From SG-bin9 sp049323835 (GTDB lineage Bacteria > Pseudomonadota > Alphaproteobacteria > Rhizobiales > Xanthobacteraceae): DNA of 64,000 nt. The position numbers and the translations under genes are program-made. Positions 51,863 to 61,655 of the stretch are shown piece after piece. The notes beneath the pieces were generated by a model. The model was not told the DNA's origin. It saw only the letters and a list, made by a program, of their open reading frames with translations, and ran no database searches. The first letter of the stretch is position 1. Each line of letters opens with the position of its first letter. Where the stretch lies: the NCBI GenBank assembly GCA_049323835.1, contig JBMOOJ010000095.1, positions 1 to 64,000 of the forward strand, written 5' to 3'.

Positions 51863-53707
51863 ATGCTGTCCATCACCGACATTTCGATCCGGCTTGCCGG
51901 CCGGCTTCTGATCGACCACGGCACCGCGCAGATCATTCCGGGCGCGCGCGTCGGCCTGGTCGGCCGCAACGGCACCGGCAAGTCGACGCTGTTCAAGGCC
52001 ATCCGCGGCGAGCTCCCGATTGAAAGCGGATCGATCGAGATTCCCCCACGCTGGCGCATTGGCAGCCTTGCGCAGGAGGCTCCGGATGGCCCGGAGAGCC
52101 TGATCGAGGTGGTGCTCAAGGCCGACCTCGAACGGCATGCGCTGTTGACGGAGGCCGAGACGGCAAGCGATCCGCATCGCATCGCCGAGATTCATACGCG
52201 CCTCGCCGATATCGATGCCCACTCCGCCCCTGCCCGCGCTGCTGCGATCCTGTCGGGCCTGGGCTTCTCGACGGCCGATCAGGCCCGCGCCTGCCAGGAA
52301 TTTTCCGGCGGATGGCGCATGCGCGTCGCACTCGCGGCGACGTTGTTCGCCGCTCCTGATCTGCTGCTGCTCGATGAGCCCACCAACTATCTCGACCTCG
52401 AAGGCACGCTCTGGCTTGAAGATCATCTCGCCAACTATCCGCGCACCGTCATCGTCATCAGCCACGACCGCGATCTGCTCGAGACGTCGGTCGACCAGAT
52501 CCTGCACCTTGAACAGGGCAAGCTGACGCTCTACCGCGGCGGGTACTCGTCTTTCGAGGAGCAGCGCGCGACCCGCGAGATGCTCGACGCCAAGCATGCG
52601 AAGCGGCAGGAGGCCGAGCGCAAGCGGCTTCAGGATTTCGTCGACCGCTTCAAGGCGAAGGCCTCGAAAGCGCGGCAGGCGCAGTCGCGCGTCAAAATGC
52701 TGGAACGGATGAAGCCGGTCACCGCGCTGGTGACGCAGGAAGTGCGCGAGATCTCGTTTCCCGCGCCGGAGAAAATCCTCTCCCCGCCGATCATCGCGGC
52801 TGACAACGTGTCGGTCGGCTACGAACCCGGCAAGCCGGTGCTCAATCGCGTCACCCTGCGCGTCGACAACGACGACCGCATCGCGCTGCTAGGTTCGAAC
52901 GGCAATGGCAAGTCGACGCTGGTCAAGCTTCTCGCCGGACGCCTGCCGCCCTTCACGGGGCAGGTGACGCGCGCCGACAAGCTGTCGATCGCCTATTTCG
53001 CGCAACATCAGCTCGACGAACTTGGCGAGGACGGCACGCCTTACGAGCACGTGCGGCGGCTGATGCCGGATGCGCCGGAGGCAAAAGTTCGCGCTCGCGT
53101 CGGCGCCATCGGCTTTTCCGGCAAGGCCGGCGATACGCAGGTCACAAGTTTGTCGGGCGGCGAGAAGGCGCGGCTGCTGCTCGGCCTCGCAACTTTCTTC
53201 GGCCCGAACATGATCATTCTCGACGAGCCGACGAACCATCTCGACATCGACAGTCGCGCCGCACTCGCCGAAGCGATCAACGAATTTCCCGGCGCGGTCA
53301 TCATGGTGTCGCACGACCGCTACCTGATCGACGCCTGCGCCGACCGGCTGTGGGTGGTCGCGAACAACACCGTTACGCCTTATGACGGCGACCTTGATGA
53401 CTATCGCCGTTCGGTTCTTTCGCAGCAGGATGCCCGTCCCGCGGCGCGCGATCGCAAGGGCGACGACGGCAAAGGCCGCGCGCAGGATGCGGCGGCAAGC
53501 AAGGCGGCGAAGCAGAAAATCATTGCGGCCGAGGCAGAAATCGAACGCATCACCGGCATCATCGAGAAGATCGATGCGGCGCTTGCGCTGCCCGATCTGT
53601 TTCAGCGCGATCCTGAAAAAGCCGCGCAGCTCGGCAAGGCGCGCGCCGGCGCGGCCGCAGCACTCCAACGCGCGGAAGATGCGTGGCTCGAAGCTAGCGC
53701 GTCGTGA
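51863..53707 (+). CDS. ABC-F family ATPase (Uup/Ettа type)
   Basis: 614 residues with two ATP-binding domains and no membrane part. First: VGRNGTGKST, FSGGWRMR, LLLDEPTNYLD. Second: LGSNGNGKST, TSLSGGEKARL, IILDEPTNHLD. Between them a helical linker (about 235-300) and a C-terminal coiled coil (about 560-614, KQKIIAAEAEIERITGIIE). ABC-F proteins bind the ribosome to affect translation or rescue; which subtype is not clear. Confidence 0.9.
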   Translation: MLSITDISIRLAGRLLIDHGTAQIIPGARVGLVGRNGTGKSTLFKAIRGELPIESGSIEIPPRWRIGSLAQEAPDGPESLIEVVLKADLERHALLTEAETASDPHRIAEIHTRLADIDAHSAPARAAAILSGLGFSTADQARACQEFSGGWRMRVALAATLFAAPDLLLLDEPTNYLDLEGTLWLEDHLANYPRTVIVISHDRDLLETSVDQILHLEQGKLTLYRGGYSSFEEQRATREMLDAKHAKRQEAERKRLQDFVDRFKAKASKARQAQSRVKMLERMKPVTALVTQEVREISFPAPEKILSPPIIAADNVSVGYEPGKPVLNRVTLRVDNDDRIALLGSNGNGKSTLVKLLAGRLPPFTGQVTRADKLSIAYFAQHQLDELGEDGTPYEHVRRLMPDAPEAKVRARVGAIGFSGKAGDTQVTSLSGGEKARLLLGLATFFGPNMIILDEPTNHLDIDSRAALAEAINEFPGAVIMVSHDRYLIDACADRLWVVANNTVTPYDGDLDDYRRSVLSQQDARPAARDRKGDDGKGRAQDAAASKAAKQKIIAAEAEIERITGIIEKIDAALALPDLFQRDPEKAAQLGKARAGAAAALQRAEDAWLEASAS

Positions 53708-53734
53708 CGATGACCGGAATTGGCGGTGCTTAGC

Positions 53735-54265
53735 TTAGCCTGAGCGCTGCTGCTTCTTGCCCTTGGGCTGACGCTTCGGCTCCGGCGGTGGTTCGGCGGC
53801 CCGCTCGACTGACGCCAGCCGTCCTGCCACGAAGCGATAGATGCCCGCGCGCGGCCCGCGCAGATAGGTGAGAACCGCGACGCGCTCGCCGCCCTGCCCG
53901 GCGGACACGTTCACGCTGTCAGGCATGCCGATGCCGCGCGCGACTTCGCACTCCGGCTGGCCGAGCGCGACCTTGCCGCCCGGCGGCACTGCGGCGGAAG
54001 GCTGATCGCTGCCCGCGAGCGCCTGAGCTTCCGAGGGCGCAAGACCGGGGCATGCACCATCGGCGGATACAAGTTGCTCCGGCGGAACCGGCTTTTCGGG
54101 ACTGAGCGGCGGCTGTTCGACGGAGTACGTACGTGTCAGCGCCGACGCACCCGAAAACCACTGCGCGTCCTTCATGCTGAAATCGGACATGCTGCCGCAA
54201 CCGGCGAGCATCGGCGCGAACAACAACGCCGCCGCACATGGACGCATTCCCAGAAAACCAATCAC
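53735..54265 (-). CDS. lipoprotein with a C-terminal beta region
   Basis: 176 residues from GTG 54265. A lipobox reads LFAPMLAGCGSM, so the mature protein starts at the Cys and is anchored in the outer membrane. After a proline-rich middle, the C-terminus contains CEVARGIGMPDSVNVSAG and YRFVAGRLASVERA, and a basic tail KRQPKGKKQQRSG. The GTG start is preferred for its AGAGAG upstream; ATG at 54247 is an alternative. No family known. Converges with the ABC-F gene. Confidence 0.7.
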   Translation of the reverse strand: MIGFLGMRPCAAALLFAPMLAGCGSMSDFSMKDAQWFSGASALTRTYSVEQPPLSPEKPVPPEQLVSADGACPGLAPSEAQALAGSDQPSAAVPPGGKVALGQPECEVARGIGMPDSVNVSAGQGGERVAVLTYLRGPRAGIYRFVAGRLASVERAAEPPPEPKRQPKGKKQQRSG

Positions 54266-54398
54266 TGAATCACTCTCTCTTCGCCCCGCGCGAAAGATAA
54301 CAGTACGCCCGTCCAGCATTCCATTGCGGCACCATCATGATTGGTACCGTCCCAGGATGGATAACAGCATAGTATGATTAACTCAGGCTTGCGACCCT

Positions 54399-54851
54399 TT
54401 ACTGCCGGCGCTGCCAGCGGCCGCGCTCGTCAGGCTGCCAATATGTCGCGTCGAAACCTCTTGCCTTGCAGTCACTCCAAGCGGATCGCGCCGCAGCAAC
54501 CGCCTCGTCGTCCTCGCCGTTGAAGATCAGCACGAGGCGCTCGTATGTTGCGGCGTCCGCCGGCAACTCTGCACGATCAACGAGAAAGCGGACGCTGGAC
54601 CCGTTGGGGTTGCGCTCATCGACGGCAAGAATGACCGGCTGATCGGCCGCATCCCTGTCGCGCCAGGTGCCGTGCGCGAGAAACGAATCGTCGCGATACG
54701 TCCAAAGATGCGAGTCCAGCGCCTCGGCGCGCTCTTCCGATGCGGTCTGGATCGTCACGCGCCAGCCGCGCTCGATCGATTTCTCGATCAGAGGCGGCAG
54801 CACGCCCTCCAGCGTCACGCCCTGCAAGTGGTAAAACAGGACCTCGGTCAT
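54399..54851 (-). CDS. holC: DNA polymerase III chi subunit
   Basis: 150 residues matching HolC: TEVLFYHLQGVTLEGVLPPL, DSHLWTYRDDSFLAHG and FNGEDDEAVAAARSAWSD. Chi links the clamp loader to SSB during replication. It sits downstream of pepA on the same strand with 78 bases between, a pepA-holC arrangement common in bacteria. Standard length and start. Confidence 0.93.
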   Translation of the reverse strand: MTEVLFYHLQGVTLEGVLPPLIEKSIERGWRVTIQTASEERAEALDSHLWTYRDDSFLAHGTWRDRDAADQPVILAVDERNPNGSSVRFLVDRAELPADAATYERLVLIFNGEDDEAVAAARSAWSDCKARGFDATYWQPDERGRWQRRQ

Positions 54852-54929
54852 CGCGCACTCAATCCTGACGCGTGATCACATCCAAAAATCGTCATCGTCC
54901 GGGAACGAGGCTGCCTGCGACGATGCGCC

Positions 54930-56429
54930 CTACCGCTTGCCCTCGTAGTGATCCGCAACAAGGCGATCGAGCAAACGCACGCCATAGCCGGACCCCCAGC
55001 TCGTGTTGATGTCCGATGCCGGCGCCCCCATTCCCGTACCCGCGATATCGAGATGCGCCCACGGAATGTCGTCGACGAAGCGCTGGAGGAACTGCGCCGC
55101 GGTAATCGAGCCGCCATTGCGCGTGCCGGTGTTCTTCATGTCCGCGAACTTGGAATCGATCTGCTTGTCGTATTCCGGGCCGAGCGGCATGCGCCACACG
55201 TGCTCGCCGGTGGCGCGGCCTGCCACAGTCAACCGCTCGCTCAGTTCATCGCTGTTCGAGAACAGACCCGCGTATTCGGTGCCGAGTGCGACCATGATCG
55301 CGCCGGTGAGCGTCGCAAGATCGACCATGAACTTCGGCTTGTAGGTCTGTCCCACGTACCAAAGCACGTCCGCCAGCACGAGACGGCCTTCGGCGTCGGT
55401 GTTGATGATCTCGATCGTCTGCCCCGACATCGAGGTCACGATATCGCCGGGACGCTGCGCGTTGCCGTCCGGCATGTTCTCGACAAGACCGATCGCACCG
55501 ACCACGTTGACCTTGGCCTTGCGTGCGGCGAGCGCATGCATGAGGCCGACCACGCAGGCCGCGCCCGCCATGTCCCCCTTCATGTCCTCCATGCTGCCCG
55601 ACGGTTTGATGGAAATGCCGCCGGTGTCGAAGCACACGCCCTTGCCGATGAAGGCGACCGGCTTGTCGCCCTTTTTGCCGCCGTTCCAGCGCATCACGAC
55701 CATGCGGCCTTCATGCGCTGAACCCTGGGCCACGCCCAGCAAAGCCCCCATTTTCAGGCGCTTCATCGCTTTCGCGTCGAAGATCTCGATGCCGACGCCG
55801 ACCTTCTTCAGCTCGGCCGCGCGGCGCGCGAACTCCGCGGGATAGAGAACGTTCGGCGGCTCGTTGACGAGTTCGCGTGCGATTATCACGCCGTCGGCCA
55901 CATCGCTGGCAGGCGCGAATGCTTTCTTCGCCGCCGCCACATCGCCAACGGCGATCGAAATCTGCGCGGCCAGGTTCTTCTCGTCGTCCTTCTTTTTCGT
56001 CTTGTAGCGATCGAAGCGATAGGCGCGCAGACGCACGCCAGCGGCAAGTGCTGCAACGTGCGCCGGTTTGATCGCTCCGCCCGGCAGTTCGGCGACGATG
56101 CTCACCACATCTGCGTTCGACTTCAGCTTGCCGACGGTTGCACCGCCGAGCTTGATGTAGTCCTCGTCCTTCAGGGCCCCGGCCTTGCCGGTTCCGACCA
56201 CCACCAGCCGGTCGGCTTTCAACCCGGCCGGCGCTAGGATGTCGAGGGCTGCAGCATGTTTGCCCTTGAAAGCTGCGGCGGCCGCCGCGCGCTTCACCGT
56301 ATCGGCGGCGGACCCCAGCACCTTGCGGGTCGCCGGTCCGAACTTTAGCGATTCATCAGTGAACACAACCAGAACGCCCTTCAAGGCGGCTGAAAACGGG
56401 ACGAAGCCGACCTTTACGGCGTCGGACAT
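54930..56429 (-). CDS. pepA: leucyl aminopeptidase
   Basis: 499 residues. The metal-site motif is NTDAEGRLVLAD (signature of M17 peptidases) and the nearby GKGVCFDTGGISIKPS has the catalytic Lys and Asp. Length is standard. It removes N-terminal residues from peptides; in E. coli it also binds DNA. GAGGAATTG precedes the ATG at 56429; the longer upstream frame is not family-like. Divergent from lptF, with a strong palindrome between. Confidence 0.95.
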   Translation of the reverse strand: MSDAVKVGFVPFSAALKGVLVVFTDESLKFGPATRKVLGSAADTVKRAAAAAAFKGKHAAALDILAPAGLKADRLVVVGTGKAGALKDEDYIKLGGATVGKLKSNADVVSIVAELPGGAIKPAHVAALAAGVRLRAYRFDRYKTKKKDDEKNLAAQISIAVGDVAAAKKAFAPASDVADGVIIARELVNEPPNVLYPAEFARRAAELKKVGVGIEIFDAKAMKRLKMGALLGVAQGSAHEGRMVVMRWNGGKKGDKPVAFIGKGVCFDTGGISIKPSGSMEDMKGDMAGAACVVGLMHALAARKAKVNVVGAIGLVENMPDGNAQRPGDIVTSMSGQTIEIINTDAEGRLVLADVLWYVGQTYKPKFMVDLATLTGAIMVALGTEYAGLFSNSDELSERLTVAGRATGEHVWRMPLGPEYDKQIDSKFADMKNTGTRNGGSITAAQFLQRFVDDIPWAHLDIAGTGMGAPASDINTSWGSGYGVRLLDRLVADHYEGKR

Positions 56430-56792
56430 GGGCAATTCCTCCAGAATCGGTGGGTCTTTGAGCAGGATGGGCTCACTATGGCGCGTCTGCGACAGCGCTG
56501 CCAAGCGCAGCCGCCCAACCCGCCTCCATCACACCCATCACCTTGGCGCGAGCGCGGCCGAAATCCGCTCGTCCAACAGTGATCCCAAAGCCACGGCGAA
56601 CCAAATATTAACCATGGTTAAAGGCCGGCCACGGCTCGGCCATTTTGTTGAACAATCAATGGGATGGTAGTGAGAAGATCGAAAGCCGGATAATTCATTC
56701 AGGCGCCGTTGGGGATGGCCCGTTAAGGGCCTGACGCCTGGAGGTGGAGCGCACGGAAACGCGAACGGCTGGGGGAAGGACGCCAGGGTCGA
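56430..56792. promoter_or_regulatory. divergent promoter region of pepA and lptF
   Basis: 363 bases without a gene. It contains the perfect palindrome TTAACCATGGTTAA (56608-56621) and an inverted GGCCCGTTAAGGGCC (near 56718-56732), plus a GGCCGGCCACGGCTCGGCC run. Promoters for both directions are expected; I could not fix their -10 and -35 parts. Confidence 0.6.
56608..56621. promoter_or_regulatory. inverted CtrA-type half-sites
   Basis: TTAACCATGGTTAA is a perfect 14-bp palindrome made of two overlapping inverted TTAACCAT half-sites. TTAACCAT is the CtrA half-site of alphaproteobacteria. It stands between pepA and lptF and could bring lipopolysaccharide export under cell-cycle control. Confidence 0.5.
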
Positions 56793-57953
56793 ATGGGGTC
56801 GATCGACAGGTACATAGTCCGCACGACGCTCGGGGCGTTCGTGATGGTGCTCGCGAGCCTGACCGGCGTGATCTGGATCACGCAGGCGCTGCGCGGCATC
56901 GACCTGATGACCAACCAGGGGCAGACCATTCTGGTGTTCATCGGCGTCACCGGGCTCGCAATTCCGGTGCTGGCGCTGATCATCGCTCCGCTCGCGCTGA
57001 TGATCGCGGTTGCCTATACGCTCAACAAGCTCGCCACCGATTCCGAAGTCATCGTCATGAACGCCGCCGGGCTGCCGCCGTGGGGGCTGTTCCGGCCTTT
57101 CCTCTACGCCTCGATCGCCGTGTCGCTGTTCGTCGCCGCATTGGCATTCTACATCGCACCCGACGGGTTGCGGCGGCTGAAGACGTGGAACACGGAAATC
57201 ACCGCCGACGTGATGGCCAACATCCTGCAAGCGGGCCGTTTCACCCAGCTCGAACCCAACCTCACGATCCGCATTCGCGAGCGGCTGCCCGGCGGCCTCC
57301 TCAGCGGCATCTTCGTCGACGACCGTCGCGATCCGAAGGAACGGCTCAGCATCGTCGCCGACCGGGGCACCGTGCTGAAGAACGACAAGGGCTCGTTCCT
57401 CATTCTTGAAGCCGGCAATCTGCAACGCTTCGAAACCGGCAAACGCGACCCGGCGCTCGTCGCCTTCACCCGCTACGCCTTCGACATGTCGAAATTCGTC
57501 GGCCAGACCCAGGCAGTAAACTACAGCCTGCGCGAGCGCTATTTGACGGAACTGATCTCGCCGCCCCCGGATGACCTGGCCTACAAGCAGATTCCGACGC
57601 GCTTTCACGCTGAGATGCACGACCGGCTGATGTCGCCGATCTATCCGTTCGTGTTCGTGCTGATCACTTTCGCGTTTCTCGGTTCGCCGCGCACCACGCG
57701 CCAGAGCCGCAGCTTTTCGATGGTCGGCGCCATCCTTGCGGTGCTGACCTTGCGCATCGCCGGCTATGCGCTCTCGGTGCTTGCCACGTCAGCCGAATGG
57801 GCCGCGCCGCTTCAGTACGTGCTGCTGCTCGCGACCGGCGGCATCTGCGTCTGGGTGATCATGCGCTGCATCGCAATCGAACCGCCTGCGCAGTTGCTCG
57901 AACTTGGCCGGCGGCTGAGCGCACGCCTGTCGCGTCAGCCGGCGGCTGCGTGA
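56793..57953 (+). CDS. lptF: LPS export permease LptF
   Basis: 386 residues: N-terminal helices (RYIVRTTLGAFVMVLASLTG), a large periplasmic beta domain (about 110-270), and three C-terminal helices. It matches the YjgP/YjgQ family. With LptG and the LptB ATPase (not in this window) it pulls LPS out of the inner membrane and onto the LptA bridge. lptG starts 13 bases after its stop. Confidence 0.93.
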   Translation: MGSIDRYIVRTTLGAFVMVLASLTGVIWITQALRGIDLMTNQGQTILVFIGVTGLAIPVLALIIAPLALMIAVAYTLNKLATDSEVIVMNAAGLPPWGLFRPFLYASIAVSLFVAALAFYIAPDGLRRLKTWNTEITADVMANILQAGRFTQLEPNLTIRIRERLPGGLLSGIFVDDRRDPKERLSIVADRGTVLKNDKGSFLILEAGNLQRFETGKRDPALVAFTRYAFDMSKFVGQTQAVNYSLRERYLTELISPPPDDLAYKQIPTRFHAEMHDRLMSPIYPFVFVLITFAFLGSPRTTRQSRSFSMVGAILAVLTLRIAGYALSVLATSAEWAAPLQYVLLLATGGICVWVIMRCIAIEPPAQLLELGRRLSARLSRQPAAA

Positions 57954-57966
57954 GCGGGGCCGCGCC

Positions 57967-59055
57967 ATGATCGCCAACACCCTCGCTCGTTATTTTGCCG
58001 CCCGCTTCGTTTTCGCGGCGATCGCGGTGTTTGCCGGCATTTTTCTGCTGATCGTCTTCGTCGACTACATCGAGCTGCTGCGGCGCACGGCGAGCCTCCC
58101 GTCGGTGTCGGCCCTTTTCGTCGCACAGACCTCGCTCTATCGCGTGCCGCAACTGCTCGAGCGGCTGATGCCGTTCTGCATCCTGATCGGTGCGATGTCC
58201 TGCTACCTCTCGCTCTCGCGCAAGCTCGAGCTCGTCGTCGCGCGCGCCGCCGGCGTATCGGCGTGGCAGTTCATCACGCCAGCGCTGCTGAGCGCCCTCG
58301 TGCTCGGCGCGCTCGCAACCGCAATCTATAATCCCATGTCGGCCAATCTGCAGGAGCGCTCCAAGCAGATGGAGGCGGAAATGTTCGGCGGAGCGGCCGC
58401 GAGTATCCAGGATGCCGCCGGCTTCTGGATCAATCAGGCGACCTCTGAAGGACAGGCGATCATCAGCGCCGCGAACAGCCAGGCGCAAGGTATGCGTCTC
58501 AGCGGACTGACGATTTTCAGATTTGAGCCGAACAACACGTTCAAGGAGCGAATCGAAGCTCGCGAGGCCACCCTCGAGCCCGGCCGCTGGCGGCTGCGGG
58601 AGGTGCGCCGCTACGCCTTGGATACCCCACCGGTGACCCAGTCCGAAGTGTTCCTGGCTACGAATCTGACCCCTGCCCAGGTCCGGAACAGCTTCTCGAC
58701 GCCCGAGACTGTGTCTTTCTGGCAACTCCCCGAGTACATCAAGTCTTCGGAAAGCTCCGGCTTCGCCACCGCAGGTTATCGGCTGCAGTATCAAAAGCTG
58801 ATTTCGCGGCCATTTCTGCTGGCTGCGATGGTGATGCTGGCGGCTGCTGTCAGCCTCCGGTTCTTCCGCTTCGGCGGCGTGCAAAAGATGGTTTTGAGTG
58901 GCGTGGGAGCGGGCTTTCTGCTCTATGTTCTATCGAAAGTTACTGAGGATTTGAGCAAGGCCGATCTGATGCATCCAGTCGCGGCTGCGTGGCTGCCCGT
59001 TTGCGTGGGCGGCCTCGCAGGCTTTTTGGCCTTGTTGTACCAGGAGGACGGGTAG
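57967..59055 (+). CDS. lptG: LPS export permease LptG
   Basis: 362 residues of the YjgP/YjgQ family: helix VFAGIFLLIVFVDYIELLRR near the start, NPMSANLQERSKQMEAEMFG at the beginning of the periplasmic domain, and SSGFATAGYRLQYQKLISRP before the last helices. Partner of LptF. The last base of its TAG stop is the first base of the GTG start of lptD, an overlap by one base. Confidence 0.93.
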   Translation: MIANTLARYFAARFVFAAIAVFAGIFLLIVFVDYIELLRRTASLPSVSALFVAQTSLYRVPQLLERLMPFCILIGAMSCYLSLSRKLELVVARAAGVSAWQFITPALLSALVLGALATAIYNPMSANLQERSKQMEAEMFGGAAASIQDAAGFWINQATSEGQAIISAANSQAQGMRLSGLTIFRFEPNNTFKERIEAREATLEPGRWRLREVRRYALDTPPVTQSEVFLATNLTPAQVRNSFSTPETVSFWQLPEYIKSSESSGFATAGYRLQYQKLISRPFLLAAMVMLAAAVSLRFFRFGGVQKMVLSGVGAGFLLYVLSKVTEDLSKADLMHPVAAAWLPVCVGGLAGFLALLYQEDG

Positions 59056-61568
59056 TGGCAGTCGTCGCCGCCCGGAGGGGATGTTTGGCCGGACGCAGGC
59101 TGCGCATGACGATGCGCGGCCCGTCTGCAGTTAATCTCACCCGTTCGCTCCTCGGGATCGCACTCGCTCTCGTCGCAGGGCTCGCGCTTGACCTCGCGAC
59201 GACCGCTCCGGCAAACGCGCAGGCCGGCGTCGTGTTCAATCCGCGCCCGCCGAAACCACCTCCGCCGAAGGTCGAAAAGACCAACCAGATGCTCGTTCAG
59301 GCGATCGAGCTCGACTACGACTACACGAACCAGCGTGTGTCGGCGGTCGGCAATGTCCAGATTTTCTACAACGGCCAGACGCTCGAAGCCGACAAGGTCA
59401 CCTACGATCAGAAGACCAAGCGTCTTGCGGCCGAAGGCAACGTCCGCCTGACCGACATCGACGGCAAGATCACCTACGCCAATTTCCTCGACCTCAGCGA
59501 CGACTACCGCGACGGCTTCGTCGACTCGCTGCGCGTCGACACCGCCGATCAGACGCGCATGGCCGCAACCCGCGCCGACCGCACGAACGGCGAATTCACC
59601 GTGTTCCAGAACGGCGTCTACACCGCGTGCGCCGCCTGTAAGGAAAACCCGAAGAAACCGCCGTTGTGGCAGGTCAAGGGCGCACGCATCATCCACGATC
59701 AGGGCGAGAAGATGCTCTACTTCGAGGATGCGCGGCTCGAATTCTTCGGCGTGCCCCTCGCCTACCTGCCGTTCTTCTCGACGCCCGATCCGACGGTCAA
59801 GCGCAAGAGCGGTTTCCTGATGCCGCACTTCTCGTCGAACTCGCGCAACGGCATCGGCGTCGAGACTCCCTACTTCTTCGCGCTTGCCCCCGATTACGAC
59901 CTGACGCTGACGCCGCGCTTCATGACGAAGCAAGGCGTGCTGATGCAGGGCGAGTTCAGGCAGCGGCTGATCAACGGCGCCTACAACATCCGCGCCTACG
60001 GCATCCATCAATTCGACCCCAAGGAATATGCGGGTACGCCCGGCGACCGCAATTTCCGCGGCGGCATCGAAACCAAGGGCGAGTTCGCGATCAACGACAA
60101 GTGGGTCTGGGGCTGGGAAGGCGTTCTCGTCACCGATACCGCGTTCTTCCGCGATTACCGTCTATCGGTGTTCAAGAATCAGCTGAACGCCTTCCTCACC
60201 ACGCCGACCGAAGGCATCTCGCAAATCTACCTGACCGGTCTCGGCAACCGCAGCTTCTTCGATGCGCGGATCATTCACTATCTCGGCTACTCCGCGTCCG
60301 ACGTGCAGAGCCAGATTCCGGTCATCCACCCGGTGATCGATTACTCGAACGTCCTGAACCGCAACATTTTCGGCGGCGAACTCAGCTACCGGACCAACTT
60401 CACCAGTCTCTCGCGCGGCAGTGCGGCGTTCGAGGCCATCTCGCCGCTGGCGCTGGCGACCGGCGCCTGCCTGCCGTCGACGGCCGATCCGACCGTGAAG
60501 ATTCCCGCCAACTGCCTGTTGCGCGGCGTCGCGGGCACTTATACGCGCCTGTCGGGCGAAGTGAACTGGCGGCGATCGTTCACAGACTCCGCCGGCCAGA
60601 TCTGGACCCCGTTCGCCTCGCTGCGCGGCGACCTGATCGATGCGTCGATCAACAACGACCCCGGCACAGCGAACTACTTGCGGACAGGCGACACGCAGGT
60701 CGCCCGGCTGATGCCGACGATCGGTCTGGAATACCGCTATCCGTTCATCAACGTGCAGCCGTGGGGCACGACGACCGTGACGCCGATCGCGCAGGTGATC
60801 GTGCGCCCGAACGAACAGCTTGCCGGCAGGCTGCCGAACGAGGATGCGCAAAGCCTCGTCTTCGACGACAGCAACCTCTTCAGCGTCAACAAATTCTCGG
60901 GCTGGGACCGGGTCGAGGGCGGCAGCCGCGCCAACGTCGGCATTCAGGCCACCACCCAGTTCGATCGTGGCGGCTCGATCAACGTTCTGTTCGGCCAGTC
61001 CTATGCGCTCTTCGGGCGGAACTCGTACTCGAACCCCGACCTGACCAACACCGGCATCAACTCCGGTCTTGAGTCGTCGCGATCGGACTATGTCGCCCGC
61101 CTGCAGTACCAGCCGAACCGGATCTTCACCTTCACGACCCGCGCGCGCTTCGACGAGCGCAGCGGCGACGTCCGCCGCTTTGAGGCTCAGGGTGCAGCGA
61201 GCTTCGACCGGTGGTCGGTTTCCGCGATCTATGGCAACTATGACCGTCAGCCGGAGCTGGGCTTCCTGAACCGCCGCGAGGGCGTGCTCGGCAGCGCCTC
61301 GTTCAAGCTGTCGCAGAACTGGATCGTGTCCGGCAGCTTCCGCTACGACCTTAATAGCAACAAAATCAACCAGTACATTATCGGTGCGGGATACATTGAC
61401 GACTGCTTCGTGCTGGGCGTGAACTACATCACGGACTATGCGTACAACGTCGGAACGTCGATCAGGACCGACCATCGCGTCACCTTGCAGATCGGCCTGC
61501 GCACGATTGGCGCCTCGACGATATCGCAGTCGACGAACACCGCAGGAAGCGGCGGCGGCCTGTTCTGA
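59055..61568 (+). CDS. lptD: LPS assembly outer-membrane protein LptD
   Basis: 837 residues. Start is GTG at 59055, overlapping the lptG stop by one base, with AGGAGG at 59042-59047. A long, arginine-rich leader (RRGCLAGRRLRM) precedes the signal helix and cleavage near NAQA. An OstA/LptA-like jellyroll (about 85-230) is followed by the barrel (about 260-837), which ends GSGGGLF. Cysteines at the CAACKE site and later can form the disulfides needed for assembly. It inserts LPS in the outer leaflet with LptE. Confidence 0.93.
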   Translation: MAVVAARRGCLAGRRLRMTMRGPSAVNLTRSLLGIALALVAGLALDLATTAPANAQAGVVFNPRPPKPPPPKVEKTNQMLVQAIELDYDYTNQRVSAVGNVQIFYNGQTLEADKVTYDQKTKRLAAEGNVRLTDIDGKITYANFLDLSDDYRDGFVDSLRVDTADQTRMAATRADRTNGEFTVFQNGVYTACAACKENPKKPPLWQVKGARIIHDQGEKMLYFEDARLEFFGVPLAYLPFFSTPDPTVKRKSGFLMPHFSSNSRNGIGVETPYFFALAPDYDLTLTPRFMTKQGVLMQGEFRQRLINGAYNIRAYGIHQFDPKEYAGTPGDRNFRGGIETKGEFAINDKWVWGWEGVLVTDTAFFRDYRLSVFKNQLNAFLTTPTEGISQIYLTGLGNRSFFDARIIHYLGYSASDVQSQIPVIHPVIDYSNVLNRNIFGGELSYRTNFTSLSRGSAAFEAISPLALATGACLPSTADPTVKIPANCLLRGVAGTYTRLSGEVNWRRSFTDSAGQIWTPFASLRGDLIDASINNDPGTANYLRTGDTQVARLMPTIGLEYRYPFINVQPWGTTTVTPIAQVIVRPNEQLAGRLPNEDAQSLVFDDSNLFSVNKFSGWDRVEGGSRANVGIQATTQFDRGGSINVLFGQSYALFGRNSYSNPDLTNTGINSGLESSRSDYVARLQYQPNRIFTFTTRARFDERSGDVRRFEAQGAASFDRWSVSAIYGNYDRQPELGFLNRREGVLGSASFKLSQNWIVSGSFRYDLNSNKINQYIIGAGYIDDCFVLGVNYITDYAYNVGTSIRTDHRVTLQIGLRTIGASTISQSTNTAGSGGGLF

Positions 61569-61655
61569 TCCGGCCCGCTCCGCCAGGGGATCGAATCCTG
61601 AACCACAGCGGTCGGGCGGCCGTAAACAGCAGTCGAGAGTCTGGGACACGGAAAA

